A stretch of 8,264 nt of DNA from Hyphomicrobiales bacterium. Lineage in GTDB: Bacteria > Pseudomonadota > Alphaproteobacteria > Parvibaculales > Parvibaculaceae. This document shows positions 1 to 5,731 of this stretch, in pieces; position 1 is the stretch's first letter; every line of letters starts with the position of its first letter. A program made the translations under genes and the position numbers. The stretch spans positions 1 to 8,264 of the forward strand of contig JAATFR010000299.1 of assembly GCA_015655095.1 (NCBI GenBank). The letters run 5' to 3'. The notes below the pieces were generated by a model, which searched no databases, had not been told where the DNA came from, and saw only the letters and a program-made list of their open reading frames with translations.

Positions 1-795
1 AAGCTCGGCGAGCGCGAGTTCGTCCCGGCCCGCCGCAAGGCTCGCGCCGATAATATCCGCCGTAGCGCCAGCAGCCAGAGCAAGCGCTTCGCCCGGACTT
101 CTACGACCGGCCAGTGCCGCGCCTGAAAGCGCGCCCAGAAAGAGCCCCGAAAAAAGATCGCCCGCGCCCCTCTGGGCCTTCGCATGGCGGCGGGTTTCGA
201 CCCGGAGGGCCTGATCCTGCGTCACCACAAGACTGGCGATATACCCCTCCTTCGCGAAGGATGAGGTCAGCACCACAATCCCCGGTTTGAGGCCTTTCGC
301 AAGCGCGATGGCATCCATCGTCGTCCGGGGCTTTGCCCCCGCCAGCACCCCAAGCTCGAAAAGATTAGGCGTGATGATGTCGGCAATCCCGGCGAGCCGC
401 TTCATGACCCCGGCGATTTCAGGCGCTGTATAAACCCCAGTGTCCTCGTCACCCAGGATCGGATCGCACAGATAAAGCGCCGAGGGGTTGGCCTCTTTCA
501 CCCGCTTGACCACTTCCGCGATCGCCGTGCCCTGCTCCGATTCCACCAGATAGCCGGACATGATGACGTCGCAGCGGCTGAGCCAACCCTGCGCCTCCAA
601 CGCCTTCACATAGCCGAGAATTTCATCGCCCGGCGTGCGCCGGCCAAATGGTCTGCCGTGGCCTGGATGATGAGAGAGCAGCACCGTCGGGATCTGCCAG
701 ACCTCATGGCCCAGAGCCTGCATGGCGAAAGCCGCTGCGCTGTTGCCGACATGGCCATACACCACCGCGCTCGAGATCGACAGGATATTGGCCAA
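1..795 (-). CDS. pdxY: Pyridoxal kinase PdxY (3' end outside window)
   Basis: ATP-dependent kinase of the vitamin B6 salvage pathway, cytosolic, phosphorylating pyridoxal to pyridoxal 5'-phosphate. Translating the minus strand gives 265 residues with no stop; the family is usually about 285, so some 20 C-terminal residues lie beyond base 1. Seen: N-terminal NILSISSAVVYGHVGNSAA (about residues 3-21), the substrate-loop segment SHHPGHG (41-47), the mid-protein CDPILGD (110-116), and ATP/anion-hole RGAGD (209-213), whose Asp is the catalytic base in the ribokinase-like fold. The start is uncertain. No ATG fits; a TTG at 795-793 gives the typical N-terminus and has AGGG 11 bases upstream. An in-frame GTG at 837-835 would add 14 residues with a weaker ribosome site. 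It is divergent from the malyl-CoA lyase gene. Assignment to PdxY rather than PdxK rests on the GHVGN and SHHPGHG segments as I remember the family. Confidence 0.92.
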   Translation of the reverse strand, partial: MANILSISSAVVYGHVGNSAAAFAMQALGHEVWQIPTVLLSHHPGHGRPFGRRTPGDEILGYVKALEAQGWLSRCDVIMSGYLVESEQGTAIAEVVKRVKEANPSALYLCDPILGDEDTGVYTAPEIAGVMKRLAGIADIITPNLFELGVLAGAKPRTTMDAIALAKGLKPGIVVLTSSFAKEGYIASLVVTQDQALRVETRRHAKAQRGAGDLFSGLFLGALSGAALAGRRSPGEALALAAGATADIIGASLAAGRDELALAEL

Positions 796-905
796 GGGCG
801 GGCGATCCCTGCTGATTGATGAATGCGGGGCCTTCACCTCGCGCTTGCAGCACTTATAGTAGCCCAAATTGCCGTAAAGCCGTAAAGGCCCGAAAGGAGT
901 GCTAC
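796..905. promoter_or_regulatory. Divergent intergenic region with tandem octamer and possible promoter
   Basis: This gap must carry the 5' signals of both pdxY (leftward) and the lyase-hydratase genes (rightward). On the plus strand TATAGT (855-860) is a good -10 match with a mediocre -35, TTCACC (833-838), 16 bases upstream. Two perfect adjacent copies of GCCGTAAA follow (871-878 and 879-886), downstream of the -10 and just before the ribosome site. That placement would suit a repressor operator, but this is inference. The opposite strand shows TATAAG in the same segment, with no convincing -35. Confidence 0.35.
893..899 (+). promoter_or_regulatory. Ribosome binding site deciding the lyase start
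   Basis: AAAGGAG six bases before the ATG at 906. It fixes the start there rather than at the upstream in-frame ATG at 816, which would add 30 residues unlike the family and overlap the probable promoter. Confidence 0.8.
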
Positions 906-1805
906 ATGAGCCGCCAGACCGTTCGCCCCAGACGCAGCGTCCTCTACATGCCGGGTTCCAACGCCCGCGCGCTGGACAAGGCCCGCAGCCTGCCCGCCGA
1001 TGCGCTGATCTTCGATCTGGAGGATGCGGTCGCGCCGGACGCCAAGGAAGAGGCCCGCGCGCAGGTGGCCGCCGCGACGAAGGAAGGCGGCTATGGCAAG
1101 CGCGAGATCGTAATCCGGGTCAATGGCCTCGACACGCCCTGGGGCGCGGACGACATCAAGGCCGCAGTGGCGGCGGGGCCAGACGCCATTCTGGTGCCCA
1201 AGGTCAATTCGCCCGAGGATGTGGCGCGCGCCGAAAAGGCGCTGACCGAAGCGGGCGCGCCCGCCTCCCTGCAACTGTGGTGCATGATCGAAACGCCGCT
1301 CGCCATGCTCAACATCCAGGCGATCGCGGCAACGGCGCAAATCCCGGGCGCACGCATGAGCGTCTGGGTGATGGGCACCAACGACATCGCCAAGGAATTG
1401 CGCGCGGCGCATACGCCCGACCGCATACCCATGCTGACCTCGCTCGGCCTTGCGCTGCTCGCGGCGCGCGCCTACGGCCTTATCATCCTCGATGGCGTTT
1501 ACAACGACATTCAGAATGCGGAAGGCTTTGTCGCCACCTGCGAGCAGGGCCGCGACATGGGCTTTGACGGCAAGACGCTGATCCATCCCTCGCAGGTCGG
1601 CCCCTGCAACACGATCTTTGCGCCGGATCCTGAAACCGTCGAGTTCGCCCGCAAGACCATCGCCGCCTTCGAACTGCCGGAAAACAAATCGAAGGGCGTG
1701 CTCAAGGTGGAAGGGCGCATGGTCGAAATTCTCCATGCCGAAATCGCCAAACGCACCGTCGCCATCGCCGATGCGATTGCCGATCTTGAAGCCGCAAACG
1801 GCTGA
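906..1805 (+). CDS. HpcH/HpaI (CitE-like) CoA-ester lyase, resembling (3S)-malyl-CoA thioesterase Mcl2
   Basis: A 299-residue TIM-barrel enzyme of the citrate lyase beta / malyl-CoA lyase family. Family landmarks are all present: YMPGSN (14-19), the CoA and substrate segment FDLEDAVAP (36-44), RVNGLDTPWG with Arg71, Glu129 in MIET and Asp160 in MGTNDIAKEL (the expected Mg2+ ligands), DGVYN (196-200) and GFDGKTLIHPSQ (219-230). Known family members cleave (S)-malyl-CoA or beta-methylmalyl-CoA, or, for Rhodobacter Mcl2, hydrolyse (3S)-malyl-CoA to malate and CoA. The segments MGTNDIAKEL and CEQGRDMGFDGKTLIHP recall Mcl2 more than the Mcl1 lyase, from memory only. It lies 9 bp upstream of mesaconyl-CoA hydratase, which supports a role in the ethylmalonyl-CoA pathway. 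Exact activity (lyase or thioesterase) cannot be read from the sequence, so no symbol is given. Confidence 0.88.
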   Translation: MSRQTVRPRRSVLYMPGSNARALDKARSLPADALIFDLEDAVAPDAKEEARAQVAAATKEGGYGKREIVIRVNGLDTPWGADDIKAAVAAGPDAILVPKVNSPEDVARAEKALTEAGAPASLQLWCMIETPLAMLNIQAIAATAQIPGARMSVWVMGTNDIAKELRAAHTPDRIPMLTSLGLALLAARAYGLIILDGVYNDIQNAEGFVATCEQGRDMGFDGKTLIHPSQVGPCNTIFAPDPETVEFARKTIAAFELPENKSKGVLKVEGRMVEILHAEIAKRTVAIADAIADLEAANG

Positions 1806-1814
1806 GGACAGATT

Positions 1815-2861
1815 ATGAGCAAAACCAATTCCGGCAATTTCTTTGAAGATTTCCGCATGGGCCAGGTTCTGGAACATGCAACGCCGCGCACCGTGACCGT
1901 AGGCGACGCCGCGCTCTATCAGGCGCTTTATGGCGGCCGCTTCGCGCTCCAGTCCTCCGACGAGTTCGCCCGCGCCCACGGTTTTCCCCGCGCGCCGCTC
2001 GACGATTTCCTCGCCTTCCATGTTGTCTTCGGCAAGACGGTTCCCGACATATCGCTCAATGCGGTCGCCAATCTGGGCTATGCGGATTGCCGGTTCCTTG
2101 CCCCCGTCTATCCAGGTGACACGCTGAAGGCGGTCTCCGAGGTCATCGGCCTCAAGGAGAACTCAAACCGGGAAACCGGCGTCGTTTATGTCCGCTCGCG
2201 CGGCACCAACCAGAAGGGAATGGTAGTGCTCGACTATGTCCGCTGGGTCATGGTCCGCAAGCGCACTGTCGAGGCGACCACGCCCGATGAGCATGTGCCC
2301 GCGCTGCCGAAGGCCGTGACGGCTGACCGGCTGGCGGTTGCAGACAACGTGAAATTCACGGCGCTCGAGAGCGCCCTTTCCGGCTCACGCCATCTCTGGG
2401 GCGATTATGCACCACGCGAGAAGATCGACCATGTGGACGGCATCACCATCGAGGAAGCCGAGCATATGCTCGCAACCCGCCTCTATCAGAACACGGCCAA
2501 GGTTCATTTCAACCAGTTCACTGAAGGCAAGGGCCGCTTCGGCCGCCGTCTGATCTATGGCGGTCATGTCATTTCGCTGGCGCGCAGCCTCTCCTTCAAC
2601 GGACTCGGCAACGCCTTCCAGATCGCGGCTATCAATGGCGGACGCCACGTCGCGCCCTGCTTTGCGGGCAACACGGTGTTCGCCTGGTCCGAAATTCTGG
2701 AACGGGCAGAACTGCCGGGTCGCACGGACCTCGGGGCTCTTCGCATCCGCACCATCGCGACCAAGGATATGCCGTGCACAGAATTCCCTGGCGCTGTGGA
2801 CAAGGGCTATGCCGACGGCGTCATCCTGGATCTTGACTACTGGGTGCTGATCCCGCGCTAG
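1815..2861 (+). CDS. mch: Mesaconyl-CoA hydratase (beta-methylmalyl-CoA dehydratase)
   Basis: Cytosolic enzyme of the ethylmalonyl-CoA pathway, interconverting mesaconyl-CoA and beta-methylmalyl-CoA. This is the step before cleavage to glyoxylate and propionyl-CoA during growth on acetate, C1 compounds or other acetyl-CoA-yielding substrates. The 348 residues form two MaoC-like hot-dog halves. Landmarks are NFFEDFRMGQ (8-17), ALYGGRFALQSS (37-48), FHVVFGKTVPDISLNA (68-83), VYPGDTL (98-104), KIDHVDGITIEEAEHM (203-218), RLYQNTAKVHFN (222-233) and IYGGHVISLARSLSFNG (247-263). The length and whole-protein pattern agree closely with Rhodobacter Mch as I remember it (about 343 residues). GAGGA overlaps the upstream stop, six bases before this ATG, so translation is probably coupled to the lyase. 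Nothing is missing or truncated. Confidence 0.93.
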   Translation: MSKTNSGNFFEDFRMGQVLEHATPRTVTVGDAALYQALYGGRFALQSSDEFARAHGFPRAPLDDFLAFHVVFGKTVPDISLNAVANLGYADCRFLAPVYPGDTLKAVSEVIGLKENSNRETGVVYVRSRGTNQKGMVVLDYVRWVMVRKRTVEATTPDEHVPALPKAVTADRLAVADNVKFTALESALSGSRHLWGDYAPREKIDHVDGITIEEAEHMLATRLYQNTAKVHFNQFTEGKGRFGRRLIYGGHVISLARSLSFNGLGNAFQIAAINGGRHVAPCFAGNTVFAWSEILERAELPGRTDLGALRIRTIATKDMPCTEFPGAVDKGYADGVILDLDYWVLIPR

Positions 2862-2892
2862 CCCCCCCTGAGGCAGCCAGACAAGAGGTTCC

Positions 2893-3216
2893 ATGGCGAG
2901 TTTTGCCGCCTATGCCGCCGCGGCCCTTGCGGAAATCGGCGGTTGCTTCGCCTTCTGGTCGTGGCTAAGGCTCGACAGATCGCCATGGTGGCTCGTGCCC
3001 GGCATGGGCTCGCTGGCGTTCTTCGCCTATGTGCTGACACTGGTTGATTCCGATGCCGCAGGCCGAGCTTATGCGGCCTACGGCGGCGTCTACATCGTCA
3101 CCGCCATCCTGTGGCTGTGGCTCGTGGAACATCACCAGCCCGACCGCTGGGACATTGTGGGCGGGCTCATATGCCTTGCGGGCGCGGGCGTCATCTTGTT
3201 CGCGCCACGCGGCTAG
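2893..3216 (+). CDS. ynfA: YnfA/UPF0060 family inner-membrane protein
   Basis: A small, very hydrophobic 107-residue protein with four predicted transmembrane helices (about 5-25, 33-51, 62-80 and 88-104). The family signature is visible: [17 protein letters not shown] (9-25), [12 protein letters not shown] (57-68) and [20 protein letters not shown] near the C-terminus. The length matches the family (about 108). YnfA proteins are distant relatives of the small multidrug resistance (EmrE-like) transporters. Efflux of quaternary ammonium compounds or dyes has been proposed for some, but the substrate here is unknown. The ATG has AAGAGG four bases upstream. It starts 31 bp after mch on the same strand without an obvious terminator between, so read-through transcription is likely. 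A metabolic link to mch is not implied. Confidence 0.9.
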   Translation: MASFAAYAAAALAEIGGCFAFWSWLRLDRSPWWLVPGMGSLAFFAYVLTLVDSDAAGRAYAAYGGVYIVTAILWLWLVEHHQPDRWDIVGGLICLAGAGVILFAPRG

Positions 3217-3249
3217 GTTGCGCCGGAGTCCACGCCTTTAATTGTTCTC

Positions 3250-3897
3250 CTACCATTTAAGGGAGATTCCCAGCCCGAACTGGTTCGATTTCGCGCCACG
3301 CGCGCCCAACACTGTGCGGTAACTCAGACCGATGGCATAACCGTCGCTGGAGACAAGCTGTAAACCGGCGGTGAGATCGGTCCAGTTCTTGTCCTGCCCT
3401 CTGCCCGCGATGGTAAAGCGTGTATCCTGGATGGACGTGAAGCGGCCCGTGATCCGTGTCGGGTTCGATCTGAAATCATGCACATAGGCAGCCTTGAGCG
3501 AGGGCACCAGCGTGAATTTGTCGCCAAGCGCCACCTGCCAGGACGCGCGCAAGCCAACCTGACCGAGCATCATCTGCTCGCTCCGCTTGTCGACGCTCAG
3601 CGGGAAGCTGCCTTGCCCGCTTTCGCTATAGCCCTTGAAGCCCATATGAAGCCAGTCGAGGCCCGCGAAAGGGGTGAGCGTGAGGTTGCCCATGGCAGGG
3701 CCCGAGACAATGTTATAGCCAGCCTCAAGACTGGCCCCGGCGAGCAGGGCGCGCGGACTTGCGGAGGCCTTCAGGCTGGCGCCATTGCCCACCAGCAATG
3801 TCCGGTCCATGTCATACTTGATAAGACCGCCATGCGCCGCGCCGTTGAGATAGCCGTTTTCCAGAACAGGGACGCTGCCGTAAAGGCTCGCCAGCAA
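3250..3897 (-). CDS. Fragment 3: autotransporter beta-barrel C-terminus
   Basis: 215 residues from a TTG codon that is internal to the original gene and unlikely to be a genuine start. The open frame reaches upstream only to the T5 run, where a TAA in this frame lies directly before it. Sequence features are those of an autotransporter translocator: alternating hydrophobic and polar strands, LTLTPFAGLDWLHMGFKGY (about 76-94), VGLRASWQVALGDKFTLVPS and a final strand FGLGISLKW ending in an aromatic residue. It contains roughly three quarters of the barrel, so it is not a functional pore by itself. Confidence 0.75.
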   Translation of the reverse strand: MLASLYGSVPVLENGYLNGAAHGGLIKYDMDRTLLVGNGASLKASASPRALLAGASLEAGYNIVSGPAMGNLTLTPFAGLDWLHMGFKGYSESGQGSFPLSVDKRSEQMMLGQVGLRASWQVALGDKFTLVPSLKAAYVHDFRSNPTRITGRFTSIQDTRFTIAGRGQDKNWTDLTAGLQLVSSDGYAIGLSYRTVLGARGAKSNQFGLGISLKW

Positions 3898-5093
3898 GGC
3901 TTTGCTGTCGGTCTTGAAAAATTATTGCCGAGCTTGCCTTTCGTGTAGGAAAAGGCGGCTCCCGCAAAGCGACCCTTGCCGAAATCCATATCGCCGCCAA
4001 GGGTGAGGCGCATATTGCGACCCTTCGCTTTTTGTCCTCTCAGAGAGTCGTCGGCGTCCCGGTCGAAAGCCCCTTCGACATAAATACCGGCCGTACCCAT
4101 CAGGGCTTGCCACTGCTCCAGTTTCTGCTGCTGGTCGCCCAGCCGGGCCGCCTCCTGACGCGCCTCGGCCGGATTGAGCCCTTCCGGTTTCATGGTTCGC
4201 GAGGAGAGACCCGAGCCTGAAAGACCGCTGCCAAACCCCAGGCGGCGCAGCGCCATCCGGTTGGACAGAATTGCATTCTGCCCTGCACCGATACGCCGCG
4301 CCGTCTGCGATTGCAGCAAGGCATTGTTGGGCAGCAGACTTTCGAGTGAACGCGAAACGCCGCCCCAGCTATTGAGATAGAGCCCGCCGATATCTCTGGC
4401 GGCCTCTCCCTTTGCCTTGCGCCGGACCCGGTCGAGCGCGCCGGCAACCGCCTGCTGATTGGGCGTCGCGGCAAAATAGCTGAACCCCAGCGGGTTGCGT
4501 CTTGCCAGGGTTGATTTAAGCCAGTCGAGCAAGACGGGAACATTGGCATAGACGTCCTGATTGGCCGCCTGAGCAGGTGCGCCGCACGGCACGCCATAAC
4601 TGACAACGCCGGCCTGGCGATAGCCCTCGCCATCCTTGCGGAAGAGCGGGCCGCCGCTGTCCCCTGAACATGGCGCGGCATAGGTGTTGTAAGCCGGATC
4701 GATGGTGGAGGGCTTGCCCGGACTGGTGGCGCACAGCGTCGTATCGCCATCGCACAGGCTCTGGTCAGAGACGGTCTGCGCCAGTTGCCTCAATGTACTC
4801 GGTGATCCACGCGAAGGATTCATCTCAATGAGCCAGGGGAAATTAATCTCCGCCTCGGTCAGGCCCAGGGTAATGCCCCAGCCGGCCACGTCCGCCTGCG
4901 TACCCGCAGCCGGAGGCATGGTTTCGAGCCCGATGACGGGGCCCGCAGAGGGGTTGTTCAGGAAGATGACTGCAAAATCGGACCCTGGGCGGCTCCCCTC
5001 CCCATCATCCTCATCTCCGGAAGAGGACACGCCACCCTTCTGCAAAATATCCTCCACCCTGGCTTCAAGTTCCTTCCTGACATCTGGGGGCAT
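3771..5093 (-). CDS. Fragment 2: C-terminal half of protease, linker and first barrel strands
   Basis: 440 residues are counted from an internal ATG, but the frame is open back to about 5198 and joins fragment 1 there. Local landmarks: acidic SSSGDEDDGEG (24-33), catalytic Asp39 in SDFAVIFLNN, AGWG (70-73), a Cys114-Cys121 pair, and CSGDSGGP (142-149) with nucleophile Ser146. The residue at the trypsin Asp189 position is Ala, so trypsin-like Arg/Lys specificity is not expected. TPNQQAVAGALD (210-221) marks the passenger-barrel junction, followed by helical sequence rich in Gln and Ala. GAFDRDADD (341-349) begins the barrel. Sense is lost after LGNNF (388-392), at the T5 run; the remaining 48 residues are out-of-frame. 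Confidence 0.75.
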   Translation of the reverse strand: MPPDVRKELEARVEDILQKGGVSSSGDEDDGEGSRPGSDFAVIFLNNPSAGPVIGLETMPPAAGTQADVAGWGITLGLTEAEINFPWLIEMNPSRGSPSTLRQLAQTVSDQSLCDGDTTLCATSPGKPSTIDPAYNTYAAPCSGDSGGPLFRKDGEGYRQAGVVSYGVPCGAPAQAANQDVYANVPVLLDWLKSTLARRNPLGFSYFAATPNQQAVAGALDRVRRKAKGEAARDIGGLYLNSWGGVSRSLESLLPNNALLQSQTARRIGAGQNAILSNRMALRRLGFGSGLSGSGLSSRTMKPEGLNPAEARQEAARLGDQQQKLEQWQALMGTAGIYVEGAFDRDADDSLRGQKAKGRNMRLTLGGDMDFGKGRFAGAAFSYTKGKLGNNFSRPTAKPCWRAFTAASLFWKTAISTARRMAVLSSMTWTGHCWWAMAPA

Positions 5094-5128
5094 GGTCCTG
5101 ATGCCATAGCCCTCGATGTAGGCTTGCG

Positions 5129-5548
5129 TCAGTTCAGCAGCCTCAGTGAGAGCGGAGATATCATCATCTGAAGGAGACGGATCAGGCGCCCGACATAATC
5201 AGGATGAATTACGATACCTGCGGCTGTGCTGGCCGAGTTCGGCTTTTTATATTCGAGGGAGCCGAGGCGCACGCCGATACCTGCCGTATCCCCATCGACG
5301 CAATGGGCCGCGGTCAAAATCATGTTGGGACCAATCAGGGTGCCACCGCATCGGTGGAAAAAATCGCCGTCGCTATCCGTCTTACCCAGCGAGCCCATCC
5401 ATGGATAGGGCGTCTGACCTGACGATGCCGGGCCGACCGGCGTCCCTTCATAAATGGCAAGGGCTGGACTGGCCTTGAGAACGAAAGACGCAAGCGCCCC
5501 GCCAAGCAGGACGCAACGCAACGGCAGGCTGGAAAAAGTGAAAGTCAT
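5129..5548 (-). CDS. Fragment 1: signal peptide and N-terminal half of the S1-like protease
   Basis: 139-residue frame starting at the ATG 5548-5546. Residues 1-31 form a signal peptide with a basic-hydrophobic start, a LLGGALASFVL core and a cleavage site after ALA. The mature part has HRCGGTLIGPNMILTAAHC, with catalytic His82 and the Cys67-Cys83 pair of chymotrypsin-fold enzymes. Sense is lost after HPDYVG (115-120): the last roughly 19 residues (RLIRLLQMM...) are out-of-frame translation, and the frame ends at 5129. The same DNA read one frame over continues as APDPSPSDDDISALTEAAEL, leading into fragment 2. Alone it lacks Asp and Ser and would be inactive. Confidence 0.75.
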   Translation of the reverse strand: MTFTFSSLPLRCVLLGGALASFVLKASPALAIYEGTPVGPASSGQTPYPWMGSLGKTDSDGDFFHRCGGTLIGPNMILTAAHCVDGDTAGIGVRLGSLEYKKPNSASTAAGIVIHPDYVGRLIRLLQMMISPLSLRLLN

Positions 5549-5731
5549 CTGTCCCCCCCCGGAATGATTGGTCCGGAAGGATGACGAGAAATACCTAATA
5601 ATTTATTTACCATAAACTGCCCCGGACGGGCCGCCTGTCCAGTGCGCCTCGTTATGAGACGCTTGTGCCCGGCGCCTCGAACGGCTTTTCTCTTATCAAG
5701 AACAAGCCTTAAAAAACGACGGGAGAGAAAA
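5549..5731. promoter_or_regulatory. Divergent intergenic region with G8 tract and AT-rich segment
   Basis: 183 bases between the autotransporter and the MaoC hydratase gene, which start in opposite directions. On the minus strand a run of eight G (plus-strand C at 5553-5560) lies four bases before the autotransporter ATG, where its ribosome site should be. An AT-rich patch (about 5590-5613, TAAATAAATTATTAG on the minus strand) is the only strongly AT-rich stretch nearby and probably belongs to the protease promoter, but I find no confident -35/-10 pair. TTCCGG occurs twice on the minus strand just upstream of the G tract. Confidence 0.4.
5553..5560 (-). repeat. Homopolymeric G8 tract at the ribosome site of the autotransporter
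   Basis: Eight consecutive C on the plus strand, eight G on the coding strand, ending four bases before the start codon. Length changes in such tracts are a known cause of on/off or graded expression of surface proteins in other bacteria. Here it would alter ribosome site strength or spacing, not the reading frame. Confidence 0.7.

Larger units (their letters stand above)
3250..5548 (-). pseudogene. Autotransporter with chymotrypsin-fold serine protease passenger, interrupted by two frameshifts
   Basis: Three consecutive minus-strand frames together make one coherent protein of about 766 residues if one base is restored near 5171-5198 and one at the T5 run (3917-3921). Order: Sec signal peptide 1-31 ending ALA; protease domain about 33-350 with His82 (LTAAHC), Asp191 (GSDFAVIFLNNP) and Ser298 (CSGDSGGPLF), and the three cysteine pairs typical of trypsin-like folds; a junction TPNQQAVAGALD and Gln/Ala-rich helical linker; then a barrel of about 275 residues ending in Trp, the usual terminal aromatic for BamA recognition. 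The expected product would be exported to the outer membrane with the protease outside. There is no long beta-helix passenger. As sequenced it cannot give full-length protein without slippage. It could be a decayed gene, a phase-off state, or sequence error. It converges with ynfA and diverges from the MaoC gene. Confidence 0.8.

Noticed and set aside
816..905. Upstream ATG extending the lyase by 30 residues
   Set aside because: The extension does not look like the family N-terminus, it covers the likely promoter, and the AAAGGAG site points to 906.
834..2021. 395-codon open frame on the minus strand across the lyase and hydratase genes
   Set aside because: It is antisense to two clearly recognised genes, has low-complexity Arg/Gly/Ala-rich composition and no family-like motif. 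Long antisense frames are common in GC-rich coding DNA.
2862..2868. C7 run after the mch stop codon as a second phase-variable tract
   Set aside because: It is outside the coding region and 17 bases before the ynfA ribosome site, so a length change should have little effect.
5129..5180. SDDDI in the restored frame as the catalytic Asp of the protease
   Set aside because: The later SDFAVIFLNNP, followed by a spacing of about 30 residues to AGWG, matches the Asp102 strand much better. SDDDI sits in the acidic insert.
5146..5478. Plus-strand frames opposite the protease N-terminal region
   Set aside because: They carry no domain or ribosome site and lie antisense to the signal peptide and His motif of the protease.
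5661..5719. GCTTGT...ACAAGC inverted repeat followed by A6 as a terminator or attenuator
   Set aside because: The stem is only 6 bp with a 35-base loop, and no U-rich tract follows on the plus strand.
5642..5731. Upstream ATG extending the MaoC hydratase by 30 residues
   Set aside because: The extra residues are basic and unfamiliar, and GGGAGAG is placed correctly for 5732.
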